NCBI GenBank assembly: GCA_902761655.1
Contig: CACWLD010000004.1
Span: 1 to 64,000 of the forward strand
DNA length: 64,000 bases
Direction of reading: 5' to 3'
Origin: an uncultured Bacteroidia bacterium
GTDB taxonomy: Bacteria > Bacteroidota > Bacteroidia > Bacteroidales > UBA932
Shown here: one piece after another, positions 27,613 to 36,745 of the stretch
Numbering within the stretch: the first letter of the stretch is position 1
Layout of the letters: each line of letters begins with the position of its first letter
Position numbers and translations under genes: made by a program
The notes under the pieces: model-generated
Seen by the model: only the letters and a program-made list of their open reading frames with translations
What the model was told of the DNA's origin: nothing
The model's database searches: none

Positions 27613-29154
27613 TTACTTAGGGCCGAAGATGCCCTCAAGGAATGGTAAGAGTTCAGTGTATCTCCTGCTGAACCTGTTCCTGACAGGATCAGGGTGCATG
27701 CCATTGGTGGAGAACAGAATCTTCTCATTCTGGTCATAAACCTCCACTGTAGGGAATGATGTGTAGATTAATGTGGGATTGGAGTCAGGATAGAAATAAT
27801 TGTACCAGCCATTGCAGCCCAGTTCCTCCACTGCGTTTTTCTGGCTTTCCCTATCTTTCCATAAGGAAATCTTATGGTCCACCACTTGGGTCGTTACGGT
27901 TGCAAGGATTTCCAGCCCGTCGTTGTGGTATTTCTTGTAGTAGTCGTTCAGCTGCTTCATCAGCTCAATGCTTTCCTCTTGCCCGTATTCCCATAAAAGA
28001 TGCACTGTGCATCGGTTGCGTCTTACAACTTCTTCCATCGTGAAATCCCTTCCTGAGAAATCAGTCATAGAGATTTCAGACCAAATCTGTCCGGGTATTT
28101 CTACATTGCTGATATCAAATACATATCCCGGCTTTTGATCGAGAAGTTCGCCCAGGATATACCTTGCATCCTTTGATTCCACATAGGATTGCGGGATGGT
28201 GCCTGAAAGGCAGTCGTCACATAATCTCAGCTGACGGCCCAACCTTGCCCAGGACGCGAAAGGCGATCCCGTGAACATATTCCCGCTTATGTTAAGACTA
28301 TCCAATTTTGGTGAGCCTCCCATACTCTCGTACAACGGTCCGCCCAATTGCTCATTGACAGCAAAACTGAGCCATTCCAACTTGGGGAAATTCCCGAAAA
28401 TGTCCGGAACGGAGGTCAAGCCGGTAAACGAGATGCTCAGCCCTTCAAGGTTGACGAATTTGCCGAAGGAAGCCGGTATGGGACCGCAAAGCCCGGGCTC
28501 GTGGTCGATGAATATACTTTTGACAAGGCCGCCCAGATCTCCGAAGCTTTCAGGTATCTGGCCTTTGAGACCCTGGAATTGAAATTCCAGGAACAGGTCA
28601 TTGAATACGCCCATATCCCTGAAATTTACTCCCGGCAGGGTTTCCCCGGGAATCCACGGCTTTCTCCAGTTGCGTGCATCAAGGGTCTCGTAGAAATCCT
28701 TCAATATGGTTTCAACCTTGGTTATATTGGGATGTACCTTCTGGGTGATGGCTAGTTTTACCGAAACCGTTGTCCTGCGGTCAAGTTTTGCGGCAATGGT
28801 AACGGTTCCTTTCCTCTTGAACAAGGTGTCATTTGCCTTGAAGGCCAGGACTATGTCATTGTTGTTTTCGGTGGCGAGGGGCTTTGGGAGGCCTGGATTC
28901 AATTTCTTTTTTTGGACGGAAATCCAGGACTTTGCATCGTCATCAATGGCTACGCCAACTTTGGGGATCGCATTGTTGGTAAGCGTGAGAGTTCCTTTTT
29001 TATAGGAAACAGATATTGCAACCGGCCTGATGGATGGCCTCGCAAACAGTTCATCCAGACTGCGCGTGATACTGGAATCCGGCAGACGCTGGGAAGGGAG
29101 TTTGGGTAAAGGATTAGGCATACAAAAAGAGATTGTTTTGATAAAAATAATCAC
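27613..29154 (-). CDS. BACON-like / leucine-rich repeat / thioredoxin-fold protein
   Basis: Up to 513 residues are encoded. Residues about 45-140 look like a BACON-type beta domain. Residues about 150-335 are leucine-rich repeats of the plant-like LxGxIP type (GLKGQIPESFGDL, GPIPASFGKFVNL). Residues about 350-513 resemble a TlpA/AhpC thioredoxin fold, but the expected WCxxC site reads LLWEYGQEES, so redox activity is unlikely. The start is uncertain: GTG 29154 (6 nt after the upstream stop) or ATG 29121. Neither gives a convincing signal peptide, which is odd for these normally exported domains and could mean a lost N-terminus. It is downstream of the BASS transporter. Confidence 0.78.
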   Translation of the reverse strand: MIIFIKTISFCMPNPLPKLPSQRLPDSSITRSLDELFARPSIRPVAISVSYKKGTLTLTNNAIPKVGVAIDDDAKSWISVQKKKLNPGLPKPLATENNNDIVLAFKANDTLFKRKGTVTIAAKLDRRTTVSVKLAITQKVHPNITKVETILKDFYETLDARNWRKPWIPGETLPGVNFRDMGVFNDLFLEFQFQGLKGQIPESFGDLGGLVKSIFIDHEPGLCGPIPASFGKFVNLEGLSISFTGLTSVPDIFGNFPKLEWLSFAVNEQLGGPLYESMGGSPKLDSLNISGNMFTGSPFASWARLGRQLRLCDDCLSGTIPQSYVESKDARYILGELLDQKPGYVFDISNVEIPGQIWSEISMTDFSGRDFTMEEVVRRNRCTVHLLWEYGQEESIELMKQLNDYYKKYHNDGLEILATVTTQVVDHKISLWKDRESQKNAVEELGCNGWYNYFYPDSNPTLIYTSFPTVEVYDQNEKILFSTNGMHPDPVRNRFSRRYTELLPFLEGIFGPK

Positions 29155-29160
29155 AAATGA

Positions 29161-30126
29161 TCAATTATCAAAACTATCCTTCTGGCGTCGTGAGATTTCG
29201 GCGGAATTGACCAGGTTATGGCAGATGCAGTAAATGCCGCCCGCTATGGAGGTGAGGGGGTTGAGGAACACGTAACCTATCCATATCATAAGGGTGGTGT
29301 TCTTCTGGCCAAGTGCCTGGCCGGCGGTTATGTTCTCCACTTTTCCGAACCTGTTTCCAATCCTGTGGCCTATTGCAAACTGGCACAGGCAGCTGACGGC
29401 CGGTACTATGCTGATAAGCAGGAGGGACCACCAGGGCAGTTCAGAGCGGACTATTGAACGGGTAGTGATGATTATGGCAAGGCACAGGCTTACAAGCCAT
29501 ACCTGGAAAGCCTTGCCGTAGTTCCTCATAAAGAACCGCTGGGCTTTTGGCATTGTGTAACGGATGATCCAGGCTGCTGCCGCAGGCAGTATAAGGGTGG
29601 GGAATACCTTGCCCAACAGGGTCAGGAAAGAGTTGAGGAAACTCTGGTCCGGATTGGGGTGAACCAGAGGGAAAACCAAAGGTATGAGTATGGAAACCAG
29701 CAGGTTGATGAGTATGATGTAGGACATCACCCCGGAGATGCTTCCGCCTATCTTTTCAGTGACCACACCTGCTGCTATTGCCGTGGGGCAGATCCAGCAG
29801 AGCATAAACGCCTCCAGCAGCACGCGCGCCACATCGCCTTTCACAAAGAAAAGCGCGGCCGCGCTGGCAAGGCACACTCCCGTCTGGATGAGCAGCAGGT
29901 ATAGGTGCCAGCGGCGGAACTTGAGGTCGTGCGGGGAAGTGCGGCTGAACTGCAGGAACAGCATCGTGAAAATAAGGATGGGCTGGATGGTCAGGACCGC
30001 CTTTTCAAGGGTGGGGCCGGCAGGGTGAAGCGCAGGTATCCAGTGATAGACCAGATATATGCAGACACCGGTTATCATAGCGACAATCAGCGGATTTCTC
30101 TTCAAAAATGACTTAAGGCCGTCCAT
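29161..30126 (-). CDS. BASS-family (bile acid:sodium symporter-like) transporter
   Basis: This 321-residue protein is almost wholly hydrophobic with 9-10 membrane segments. It contains the family-typical pattern ITAGQALGQKNTTLMIW near residue 280, and an earlier CWICPTAIAAGVVT motif. The family moves organic anions with sodium; the solute here is unknown. It heads a reverse unit with the LRR protein and is divergent from the M13 peptidase. Confidence 0.82.
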   Translation of the reverse strand: MDGLKSFLKRNPLIVAMITGVCIYLVYHWIPALHPAGPTLEKAVLTIQPILIFTMLFLQFSRTSPHDLKFRRWHLYLLLIQTGVCLASAAALFFVKGDVARVLLEAFMLCWICPTAIAAGVVTEKIGGSISGVMSYIILINLLVSILIPLVFPLVHPNPDQSFLNSFLTLLGKVFPTLILPAAAAWIIRYTMPKAQRFFMRNYGKAFQVWLVSLCLAIIITTRSIVRSELPWWSLLLISIVPAVSCLCQFAIGHRIGNRFGKVENITAGQALGQKNTTLMIWIGYVFLNPLTSIAGGIYCICHNLVNSAEISRRQKDSFDN

Positions 30127-30201
30127 ACCTATATTTTAGGATGGCAAATATCGTAAAAATTAATAACTTCGCAGTCTGTTTCAAAACAAATAAAAAACAT
30201 A

Positions 30202-32214
30202 ATGAAAAAGTTAGTTGTATTTATGATGCCTTTGTTGATCCTTGCAGCTTGCCAGACCAACAAGAAGGTTGAAGGCCTGAACCCAGAGGATATGGACCTC
30301 AGCGTCGCCCCGGGAGATAATTTCTACCAGTATGCCAATGGCGGTTGGATAAAGAACAATCCTCTCCGTCCGGAATACGCCCGTTTTGGCGCATTTGACT
30401 CCCTGTCTGAGACAAACGAGGAAAACCTTAATGCTATGTTCCAGGAAATGGCTTCACTCGAGACCACCCCGGGAACAGTTGAGCAGAAGATAGCAGACCT
30501 TTACAAGATGGCGCTTGATTCCACCAGGCTCAATGCCGAGGGATTCGAGCCCGTAAGGAAATATGTCGATGAGATTTACGCTATCCCCAACAAGTCAGAA
30601 CTCGTAAAGAAAGTTGCTGAGCTTCACCTTGTAGGCGAGGGCCCGTTCTTTGGGGTAGGCGTTTCCGCAGACCTTATGGATTCCAATATGAACATTGGCT
30701 ATATGGGCCAGGGCGGACTTGGAATGCGTGACAGGGATTACTACACCGAGCCTGCCAATGCTGCACTCAAGGAGGGATACCGCAAGATGCTCACAAAGCT
30801 CTTTGAACTTGCAGGATATGAAGAGGACAACGCCAAGAGGGCTGACTCCGTAATTTCATTCGAGGACAAGCTTGCCGCCATCTCCTGGACAAGGCTCCAG
30901 AACAGGGACGTCGAGGCCAGCTACAACCCTATGAGCTCCGACGAGATCATCAAGAAGTACCAGGGATTCGACTTCGGCACCTACTTCGCAGCACTTGGCC
31001 TGCCTCCGCAGGACAAGGTCATCGTAGAGCAGCCGTCCTTCTTTGAGGGATTCGGACCTCTCTTTGCACAGACCAGCCTTGACGACCTCAAGAACTACAT
31101 CGTATCAGGTATCATTATGGGAGCCTGCGGAAACATTTCTGACGAGTTCTACGATGCTTACTTTGACTTCTTCAGCCGCCAGATGACAGGCGTTTCAGAG
31201 CAGAAGCCACGCTGGAAGAGGGCTATGGCAGTTCCTAACGGTGTCCTTGGAGAGGCCGTAGGCCAGATGTACGTAAGCAAGTACTTCCCTGAGAGCTCCA
31301 AGCAGCAGGTAAAGGAACTTGTGGAGAACCTCCGCACCGCCCTTTCACAGCACATCGCCGAGCTTGACTGGATGAGCGACGCCACCAAGGAGTACGCACA
31401 GCAGAAGCTCAAGGCCTTCACCGTAAAGGTGGGCTATCCTGACAAGTGGAAGGATTATTCCGGAATCAACATCGATCCCAAGAAGAGCTACTATGAGAAT
31501 ATGCGCGAGGTCAGCATCTGGTTCGTACAGGACAATATGAAGGATCTTGGCAAGCCAGTTGACAAGGAAGAGTGGCATATGTCCCCTCAGACCGTAAACG
31601 CTTACTACAATCCTACATCCAACGAGATCTGCTTCCCTGCAGCCATCCTGCAGCCCCCGTTCTTCAATCCTAACGCCGACGACGCCACCAACTACGGAGC
31701 CATCGGAGTTGTTATCGGACACGAGATGACCCACGGATTTGACGACCAGGGCCGCCTCTTTGACAAGGACGGAAATATGACCAACTGGTGGACCGCAGAG
31801 GACGACGCCAAGTTCCGCGAGAAAGCCAACAAGCTTGCCGCCCAGTTCGATGAGGTTGAGGTCCTTCCTGGCGTACACGCCAACGGACAGCTCACAATGG
31901 GTGAGAACATTGCAGACCACGGTGGACTGAGCATCGCTTTCACCGCACTCCAGAATGCCTGGAACGGAGTTCATCCCAAGCCTATCGACGGCTTCACCGC
32001 CGAGCAGCGCTTCTATCTTGGATACGCCCGCGTATGGGCCCAGAACATCACCGACGAGGAGATTGCCCGCCGCACAAAGGAGGACGTTCACTCACTGGGC
32101 AACAACAGGGTCAACGTATCCATCCGCAACTTCCAGTCATTCTTCGATGCATTCGGCATCAAGGAAGGCGATCCTATGTACCGTCCTGAGAGCGAAAGGG
32201 TTCACATCTGGTAA
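30202..32214 (+). CDS. M13 (neprilysin/PepO) metallopeptidase lipoprotein
   Basis: This 670-residue protein has a lipoprotein signal with LAAC (Cys17), the long M13 N-terminal domain and the gluzincin core. The zinc motif is HEMTH (His507, Glu508, His511), and ENIADHGG supplies the third ligand. The C-terminus ends with RPESERVHIW, like PepO-type enzymes with a conserved Cys-less Trp ending. It degrades small peptides, probably in the periplasm or at the cell surface. The permease gene follows 3 nt later. Confidence 0.96.
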   Translation: MKKLVVFMMPLLILAACQTNKKVEGLNPEDMDLSVAPGDNFYQYANGGWIKNNPLRPEYARFGAFDSLSETNEENLNAMFQEMASLETTPGTVEQKIADLYKMALDSTRLNAEGFEPVRKYVDEIYAIPNKSELVKKVAELHLVGEGPFFGVGVSADLMDSNMNIGYMGQGGLGMRDRDYYTEPANAALKEGYRKMLTKLFELAGYEEDNAKRADSVISFEDKLAAISWTRLQNRDVEASYNPMSSDEIIKKYQGFDFGTYFAALGLPPQDKVIVEQPSFFEGFGPLFAQTSLDDLKNYIVSGIIMGACGNISDEFYDAYFDFFSRQMTGVSEQKPRWKRAMAVPNGVLGEAVGQMYVSKYFPESSKQQVKELVENLRTALSQHIAELDWMSDATKEYAQQKLKAFTVKVGYPDKWKDYSGINIDPKKSYYENMREVSIWFVQDNMKDLGKPVDKEEWHMSPQTVNAYYNPTSNEICFPAAILQPPFFNPNADDATNYGAIGVVIGHEMTHGFDDQGRLFDKDGNMTNWWTAEDDAKFREKANKLAAQFDEVEVLPGVHANGQLTMGENIADHGGLSIAFTALQNAWNGVHPKPIDGFTAEQRFYLGYARVWAQNITDEEIARRTKEDVHSLGNNRVNVSIRNFQSFFDAFGIKEGDPMYRPESERVHIW

Positions 32215-32217
32215 TCG

Positions 32218-33378
32218 ATGAACGCTTCTCGCTTCATAGCCGGGAAACTACGTTTCAAGGGAAAGATAGCTATGGTGTCCATAGCTATCTCTTTCCTTGT
32301 TATGATTCTTGCGGTCTCAATCTCTGCCGGATACCGCAAGGAAATCAGGGAAGGCGTGTCTTCTTTCTCAGGAGACATAGTCCTGGGCCCCGCAGGGCAG
32401 AGTTATCTTAATTCTGACCAGCCTGTCAGCGCCAATCCGTCCTATATGCAGCAACTGCTTGACGTGGAGGGCGTAAAGAGCATCGCTCCAGTAATATACC
32501 GCGCTGGTATCATAAAGCAGGGCACGGAAATCCACGGAGTGGTGTTCAAGGGCGTGGAGATGGAAGGGGAGAGCCTTGATGCCAGGATTCCGTCCGGGCT
32601 GGCAAAGATGATGTCCATCTCCGAGGGCGATGCAATGCTCACCTATTTTGTGGGGGACAACATCAAGGCCCGCCGTTTCAACGTGGTGTCCATCTATGAC
32701 AATCCCCTTGACATTGAGGAGGCCCTGATAGTGTATGTTCCCATAGAGGATATGCGCCACCTTAACGAATGGGACGAAACCCAGGTATCCGCGCTGGAAG
32801 TCACCCTGGGAAGCGCCTACAAGTCCACTATGATGATGGAGGAGAAGTCCGCTGAACTGGGGAACATAGCCATCCTTTTCGCACAGGAGGATGAGCCCCA
32901 AATGATGTCCACCTCAATAGTGAGGCAGTTCCCCCAGCTGTTCGACTGGCTGGACCTCATAGACTTCAACGTGCTGTTCATATTGCTTCTTATGGCAGTT
33001 GTGGCAGGTTTCAATATGATTTCCGGCCTGCTCATAATGCTGTTCCGCAACATTTCCACAATTGGCACGCTAAAGGCCCTTGGTATGACCGACAAGGGCA
33101 TTGCAAAGGTGTTCCTGCAGGTATCTTCCAACTTGGTGCTCAAGGGAATGCTCATTGGAAACGCGCTGGCGCTGCTCTTCTGCCTTATCCAGGGCAGGAC
33201 GCATTTCTTCAAGCTGAATCCGGAGAATTACTTTGTAAGCTTTGTGCCGGTAGCGGTGAATGTTCCAATGATACTGCTTGCGGACCTGGCGGCATACATC
33301 ATAATAATGCTGCTGCTCCTCTTGCCGTCGCTGTTTATTTCAAAGGTTGATCCTGCGCAGACAATGCGTACCCAGTAG
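32218..33378 (+). CDS. LolC/LolE-type ABC transporter permease
   Basis: This 386-residue protein has one N-terminal membrane segment (about 20-40), a MacB-like periplasmic domain and three C-terminal FtsX segments (about 243-270, 295-320, 345-375). The opening pattern resembles the lipoprotein-release permeases. No ATPase gene is adjacent, so it must pair with a LolD-like ATPase elsewhere. It follows the M13 lipoprotein gene closely and ends 5 nt before a convergent porin gene. Confidence 0.9.
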   Translation: MNASRFIAGKLRFKGKIAMVSIAISFLVMILAVSISAGYRKEIREGVSSFSGDIVLGPAGQSYLNSDQPVSANPSYMQQLLDVEGVKSIAPVIYRAGIIKQGTEIHGVVFKGVEMEGESLDARIPSGLAKMMSISEGDAMLTYFVGDNIKARRFNVVSIYDNPLDIEEALIVYVPIEDMRHLNEWDETQVSALEVTLGSAYKSTMMMEEKSAELGNIAILFAQEDEPQMMSTSIVRQFPQLFDWLDLIDFNVLFILLLMAVVAGFNMISGLLIMLFRNISTIGTLKALGMTDKGIAKVFLQVSSNLVLKGMLIGNALALLFCLIQGRTHFFKLNPENYFVSFVPVAVNVPMILLADLAAYIIIMLLLLLPSLFISKVDPAQTMRTQ

Positions 33379-33383
33379 CCTTA

Positions 33384-36011
33384 CTACCTTCTTCCAGCCC
33401 TTGCATTTGCATTCCCGGACCCGGAGTCGTGGGAGTGGGATGCGTTACCTCCAGGCTTGCCCGGGTTGGGGTGGAACGGCCAGAACAGGCCTATCTTTAT
33501 TATGCGCGGAGTGCGGATGTGGCCGTCGGCGCTGAAGTAGTCCGCATAGCCCAGGGGCCATCCCATACCGGCATTCTCCCATTTCACGAATACGCAGGCG
33601 TTCTGCCATTTCATATTGGCGAACAGGTCAATGTACGGGGCGTTGCCATATTCGGTTTCCGTCTGGTTGTAGAAGATGCCAATGTTTGGATTCCACCTTT
33701 GCAGGTTATACTTGGTGAAATAGAAGACGTTGGCACCCAGCTGCATTGTCATTGCGTTGTTTATTCCAAACTGGAAATAGTAGCGCGCGTTGGCGGAAAC
33801 GGTAGGGAGCGGGACAATGTCCTGCTTGGAAGACAGCTGGAAGAGTACCCTGTGGTCAAGGTGCAGGAACTTGAAAAGTTCCAGTTCCTTGTCAAGGGTG
33901 ACGCTCAGCACGCTCATAGGGTCAGTGTTCTGAGTGGCCATTGAGCGCTCGTCATAGTAGATATTGTTAACAAGCAGGGCGTAGTTCACAGAAGCCGCCA
34001 GTTTCCAGCGGGGGATTGAGAGGGTTCCCTGGAATTTGGAGGTGGATATCTTGCTGAAGCTGTTCTCCCACTTGTAATGGTTCATCATCATATGCTGGAC
34101 ATAGTATCCGGGCTCGTCAAGGGCTGTGGAGAAGCCAAGGTCCAGGATGATGGGGCTTGTGCGCGCCCTGCGGAACGGATAGAACTGGAACAGGGCGTTG
34201 GCACTCAGGTCAAAGTCTCCGGCCTCGTTGCCAAGCAGGCTGTAGTGGCCCAGGGCATTCCATTGGAAGTAGTTCCTGAACTGACCCTGTGCTCCTGCGT
34301 ACAGATATCCGGAAGTCCAGGGGGCGGATCCCTGTTTGTGCAGGTATGAGGGATCCATCTTGGCGTAATGCAGGATGTCCAGGCCCACTCCTACGTCAAG
34401 TTTTGAGACAATGGCTTCCTTTGCCCAAGGCTGAAGCCGTATGAACACCTTGTTGTTGAACTTGGTCACGCCAAGGGAGTCGTAAGAGGAGGTAGGATTT
34501 ATGTAGGCGGCAGAGGAATAGAACTGCTTTGCCAGGTTCGTAGAAAACCTGTCCTGATACTTACGGTAGATGCGGGTGAATTCACTGCTGTGGCCTATGA
34601 AGGCTGTGGTGACGTTCTCCTCCGCCTTGGTGGAATCTAACAGGGCAAGGGGATCTTCTGCCTCCGGGTGAGGTCCCTCGTCAATCTCTTCCTGGCCTTT
34701 GTCCTTCTTCTTGAAGATGTTGAGCAGGAAGGACAGGGGGATACGGTACTGCTGGTCTACGAATACGGTTTTCTTGACAGTGTTGCTGCTTGCATCCTTG
34801 AGGTAGACTTCCACTTCCCGGGCATCCACGGTGGTGTCCCTTATCCAGAAGTTGTCCACAATCCTTCCGTTCTCATTCTGGGAGACATTGTTGGATATGT
34901 ATCCTGCGTGCAGGAGATACTTTTCACCAATGTAACTGGTGTGGGCGTAGAGGCTCTTGTTGGCTGTACGCTCGTTGGCAAGCATTCCCTCGCTTCCATA
35001 GCGGTCGAACCCCACGGTCACGTTCCACTCAGGCATTATGTTCTGGGTGGTGAGTATATGGATGTTGTGAGATGTGGTCTGCTCGCTCTGGAACAGGGTT
35101 CCATAGTATGCCAGTTCTGTGTAAGGAGTCTTGGTGTTGTACATTGGAAGGCTCTGGGCGGAGAATGACCAGGGCTCCAGGGCGTCGTAGAACATTTCTC
35201 CTTCTTCTGATTTGCGGTTGAAGAAGTTGTTGTACAGGACAGGGGATCCAGCCGTGCCAAGCCAGGTGGCGTTGACGTCCTTGCGCAGGAACGGGTAGTC
35301 GTTGAAACGGTAGTTGAAGTCCTCTGACTTTTCTGCGTCCAGGATTGTAAGGTCGTGGAAATCACGGCTGTGGGTCCAGCTTACGATGCGCTTGTACTGC
35401 ATTGAATCCGGCAGGAAGTAGGTGTTGAGGATTCGCGGGGTGGCTTCGAATACACTGTCCCTGTAGGCCTTTGCAATGGCCTTTTCTTCTTCAAGGCTGT
35501 CTTTGCGGGCCTGCAGTATCGGGATCATCTGTTCCCTGTCGTACGCCTTGCGGGCCTTGTCGTCCAAGGTAGAGTACCAGTGCTCAAAAAGGTTTCCTTC
35601 CACAAAAGTGGAATCCTCATCGCGCATTTCAGCAAGGCTCAGGGCAAGTGTGGAATCAGTCAGGGCTATCAGCGAATCCAGATCCGGGACGGCAAAGGGA
35701 TCTTCCTCTACTTCCTCCTCCACCGGGACGCCTTCTTCCGGCAGTTCTTCAAGGGCAAGATCGAATTCCTGGCCAAAGGTGCTGTCCTGGAGGGCAAGAA
35801 GGCTGTCCGCCACGTCAAGCCGGATGCCGGCCTCCTGCGCGGACCAGCCGCGCTTGTAACCGTCCGTAGGGTAGGTTACGGTGTCAGGCGCGGCCGCAGG
35901 TACGGCCGGCGGAAGGCTGCCGCTTTCCGCCACGGTGCCGCTGAACTGCGCCGCCGCTACGGTGAGCGTGAACGCTACAGGGAACCATATGTCTGACAAT
36001 ATACCCTTCAT
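33384..36011 (-). CDS. Large putative outer-membrane porin
   Basis: This 875-residue protein has an N-terminal hydrophobic export signal, an acidic Asp/Glu/Leu-rich segment (about 60-190) and a long domain of alternating beta-strands that matches the Bacteroidota putative porin family. The final strand-like segment (RIIKIGLFWPF) is followed by about 30 hydrophilic residues rich in Gly, Asn, His and Ser, ending GRR. Barrels usually stop at an aromatic residue, so this tail is unusual. It is last in a five-gene reverse operon with sugar-nucleotide genes, and its ATG shares a base with the upstream stop. Confidence 0.85.
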   Translation of the reverse strand: MKGILSDIWFPVAFTLTVAAAQFSGTVAESGSLPPAVPAAAPDTVTYPTDGYKRGWSAQEAGIRLDVADSLLALQDSTFGQEFDLALEELPEEGVPVEEEVEEDPFAVPDLDSLIALTDSTLALSLAEMRDEDSTFVEGNLFEHWYSTLDDKARKAYDREQMIPILQARKDSLEEEKAIAKAYRDSVFEATPRILNTYFLPDSMQYKRIVSWTHSRDFHDLTILDAEKSEDFNYRFNDYPFLRKDVNATWLGTAGSPVLYNNFFNRKSEEGEMFYDALEPWSFSAQSLPMYNTKTPYTELAYYGTLFQSEQTTSHNIHILTTQNIMPEWNVTVGFDRYGSEGMLANERTANKSLYAHTSYIGEKYLLHAGYISNNVSQNENGRIVDNFWIRDTTVDAREVEVYLKDASSNTVKKTVFVDQQYRIPLSFLLNIFKKKDKGQEEIDEGPHPEAEDPLALLDSTKAEENVTTAFIGHSSEFTRIYRKYQDRFSTNLAKQFYSSAAYINPTSSYDSLGVTKFNNKVFIRLQPWAKEAIVSKLDVGVGLDILHYAKMDPSYLHKQGSAPWTSGYLYAGAQGQFRNYFQWNALGHYSLLGNEAGDFDLSANALFQFYPFRRARTSPIILDLGFSTALDEPGYYVQHMMMNHYKWENSFSKISTSKFQGTLSIPRWKLAASVNYALLVNNIYYDERSMATQNTDPMSVLSVTLDKELELFKFLHLDHRVLFQLSSKQDIVPLPTVSANARYYFQFGINNAMTMQLGANVFYFTKYNLQRWNPNIGIFYNQTETEYGNAPYIDLFANMKWQNACVFVKWENAGMGWPLGYADYFSADGHIRTPRIIKIGLFWPFHPNPGKPGGNASHSHDSGSGNANARAGRR

Positions 36012-36742
36012 TATCCCTTTTCAATCATCTGGGAGGCCCTTTCCAGGGTCTCGGGTTTTCCGGCGTCTACAATCTCCAGTCCTTCAGGGGCGAACCCGTA
36101 AATGGGTAATTCCGCCGCCATTTTCAGATAAAAATCCATTATGGAGAACCTTTCCGGCATTTCCTGCAGCAAAGGTAGGATTTTCTCCGATATATAGTGA
36201 ATGCCTGCAAACGCATATTTGCTGCAGTCCTCCATCCTAAGGTCCTTGAACGGGCTGCGGACTTCTCCCGTGGCCACGTTTGTCCATCCTACAAGGCGCA
36301 TTTCCTGGTTGAACAGAAGGTAGCGTTGTGTATTCCTTTGGCTCACCAGCAAGGTGGCGAGGGCGTCGGGGCGCTCCGACGCTGCCATAGCTGCCAGGTC
36401 CGCGTTGGAAATGATATCCACGTTGTGCGCGAAGAAACTCCCTGAACCCTGCAATAATTCTGCCGCTTTCCTGAGTCCTCCGCCGGTTTCAAGAGGCATA
36501 TCCTCCTCCACGCTCAGTTCTATCCTGGCCCCGAAGAAATCTTCCAGTTCAAGATAGTCCGATATCATCTCCGCATAATGGTGGACGTTGATTATAAACT
36601 CGTCCACGCCGGCTTTCTGCAGCTTTCGTATCACGTGCCAAATCAACGGCCTGCCTCCTACGGGCACCAATGCCTTGGGCATACGGTCCGTCAGGGGTTT
36701 GAGCCTGGTTCCCAGGCCTGCTGCAAATATAAAAGCCTTCAT
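36011..36742 (-). CDS. MurU-like sugar-1-phosphate nucleotidyltransferase
   Basis: This 243-residue protein has the nucleotidyltransferase signature FAAGLGTRLKPLTDRMPKAL and a core of normal short length for MurU/HddC-type enzymes. The preceding gene encodes an AmgK-like sugar kinase; in Pseudomonas AmgK and MurU act in succession to turn MurNAc into UDP-MurNAc. By analogy this enzyme probably makes a UDP-amino sugar during cell-wall recycling; a GDP-heptose or mannose role is the alternative. It is 3 nt downstream of the kinase. Confidence 0.87.
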   Translation of the reverse strand: MKAFIFAAGLGTRLKPLTDRMPKALVPVGGRPLIWHVIRKLQKAGVDEFIINVHHYAEMISDYLELEDFFGARIELSVEEDMPLETGGGLRKAAELLQGSGSFFAHNVDIISNADLAAMAASERPDALATLLVSQRNTQRYLLFNQEMRLVGWTNVATGEVRSPFKDLRMEDCSKYAFAGIHYISEKILPLLQEMPERFSIMDFYLKMAAELPIYGFAPEGLEIVDAGKPETLERASQMIEKG

Positions 36743-36745
36743 TTC

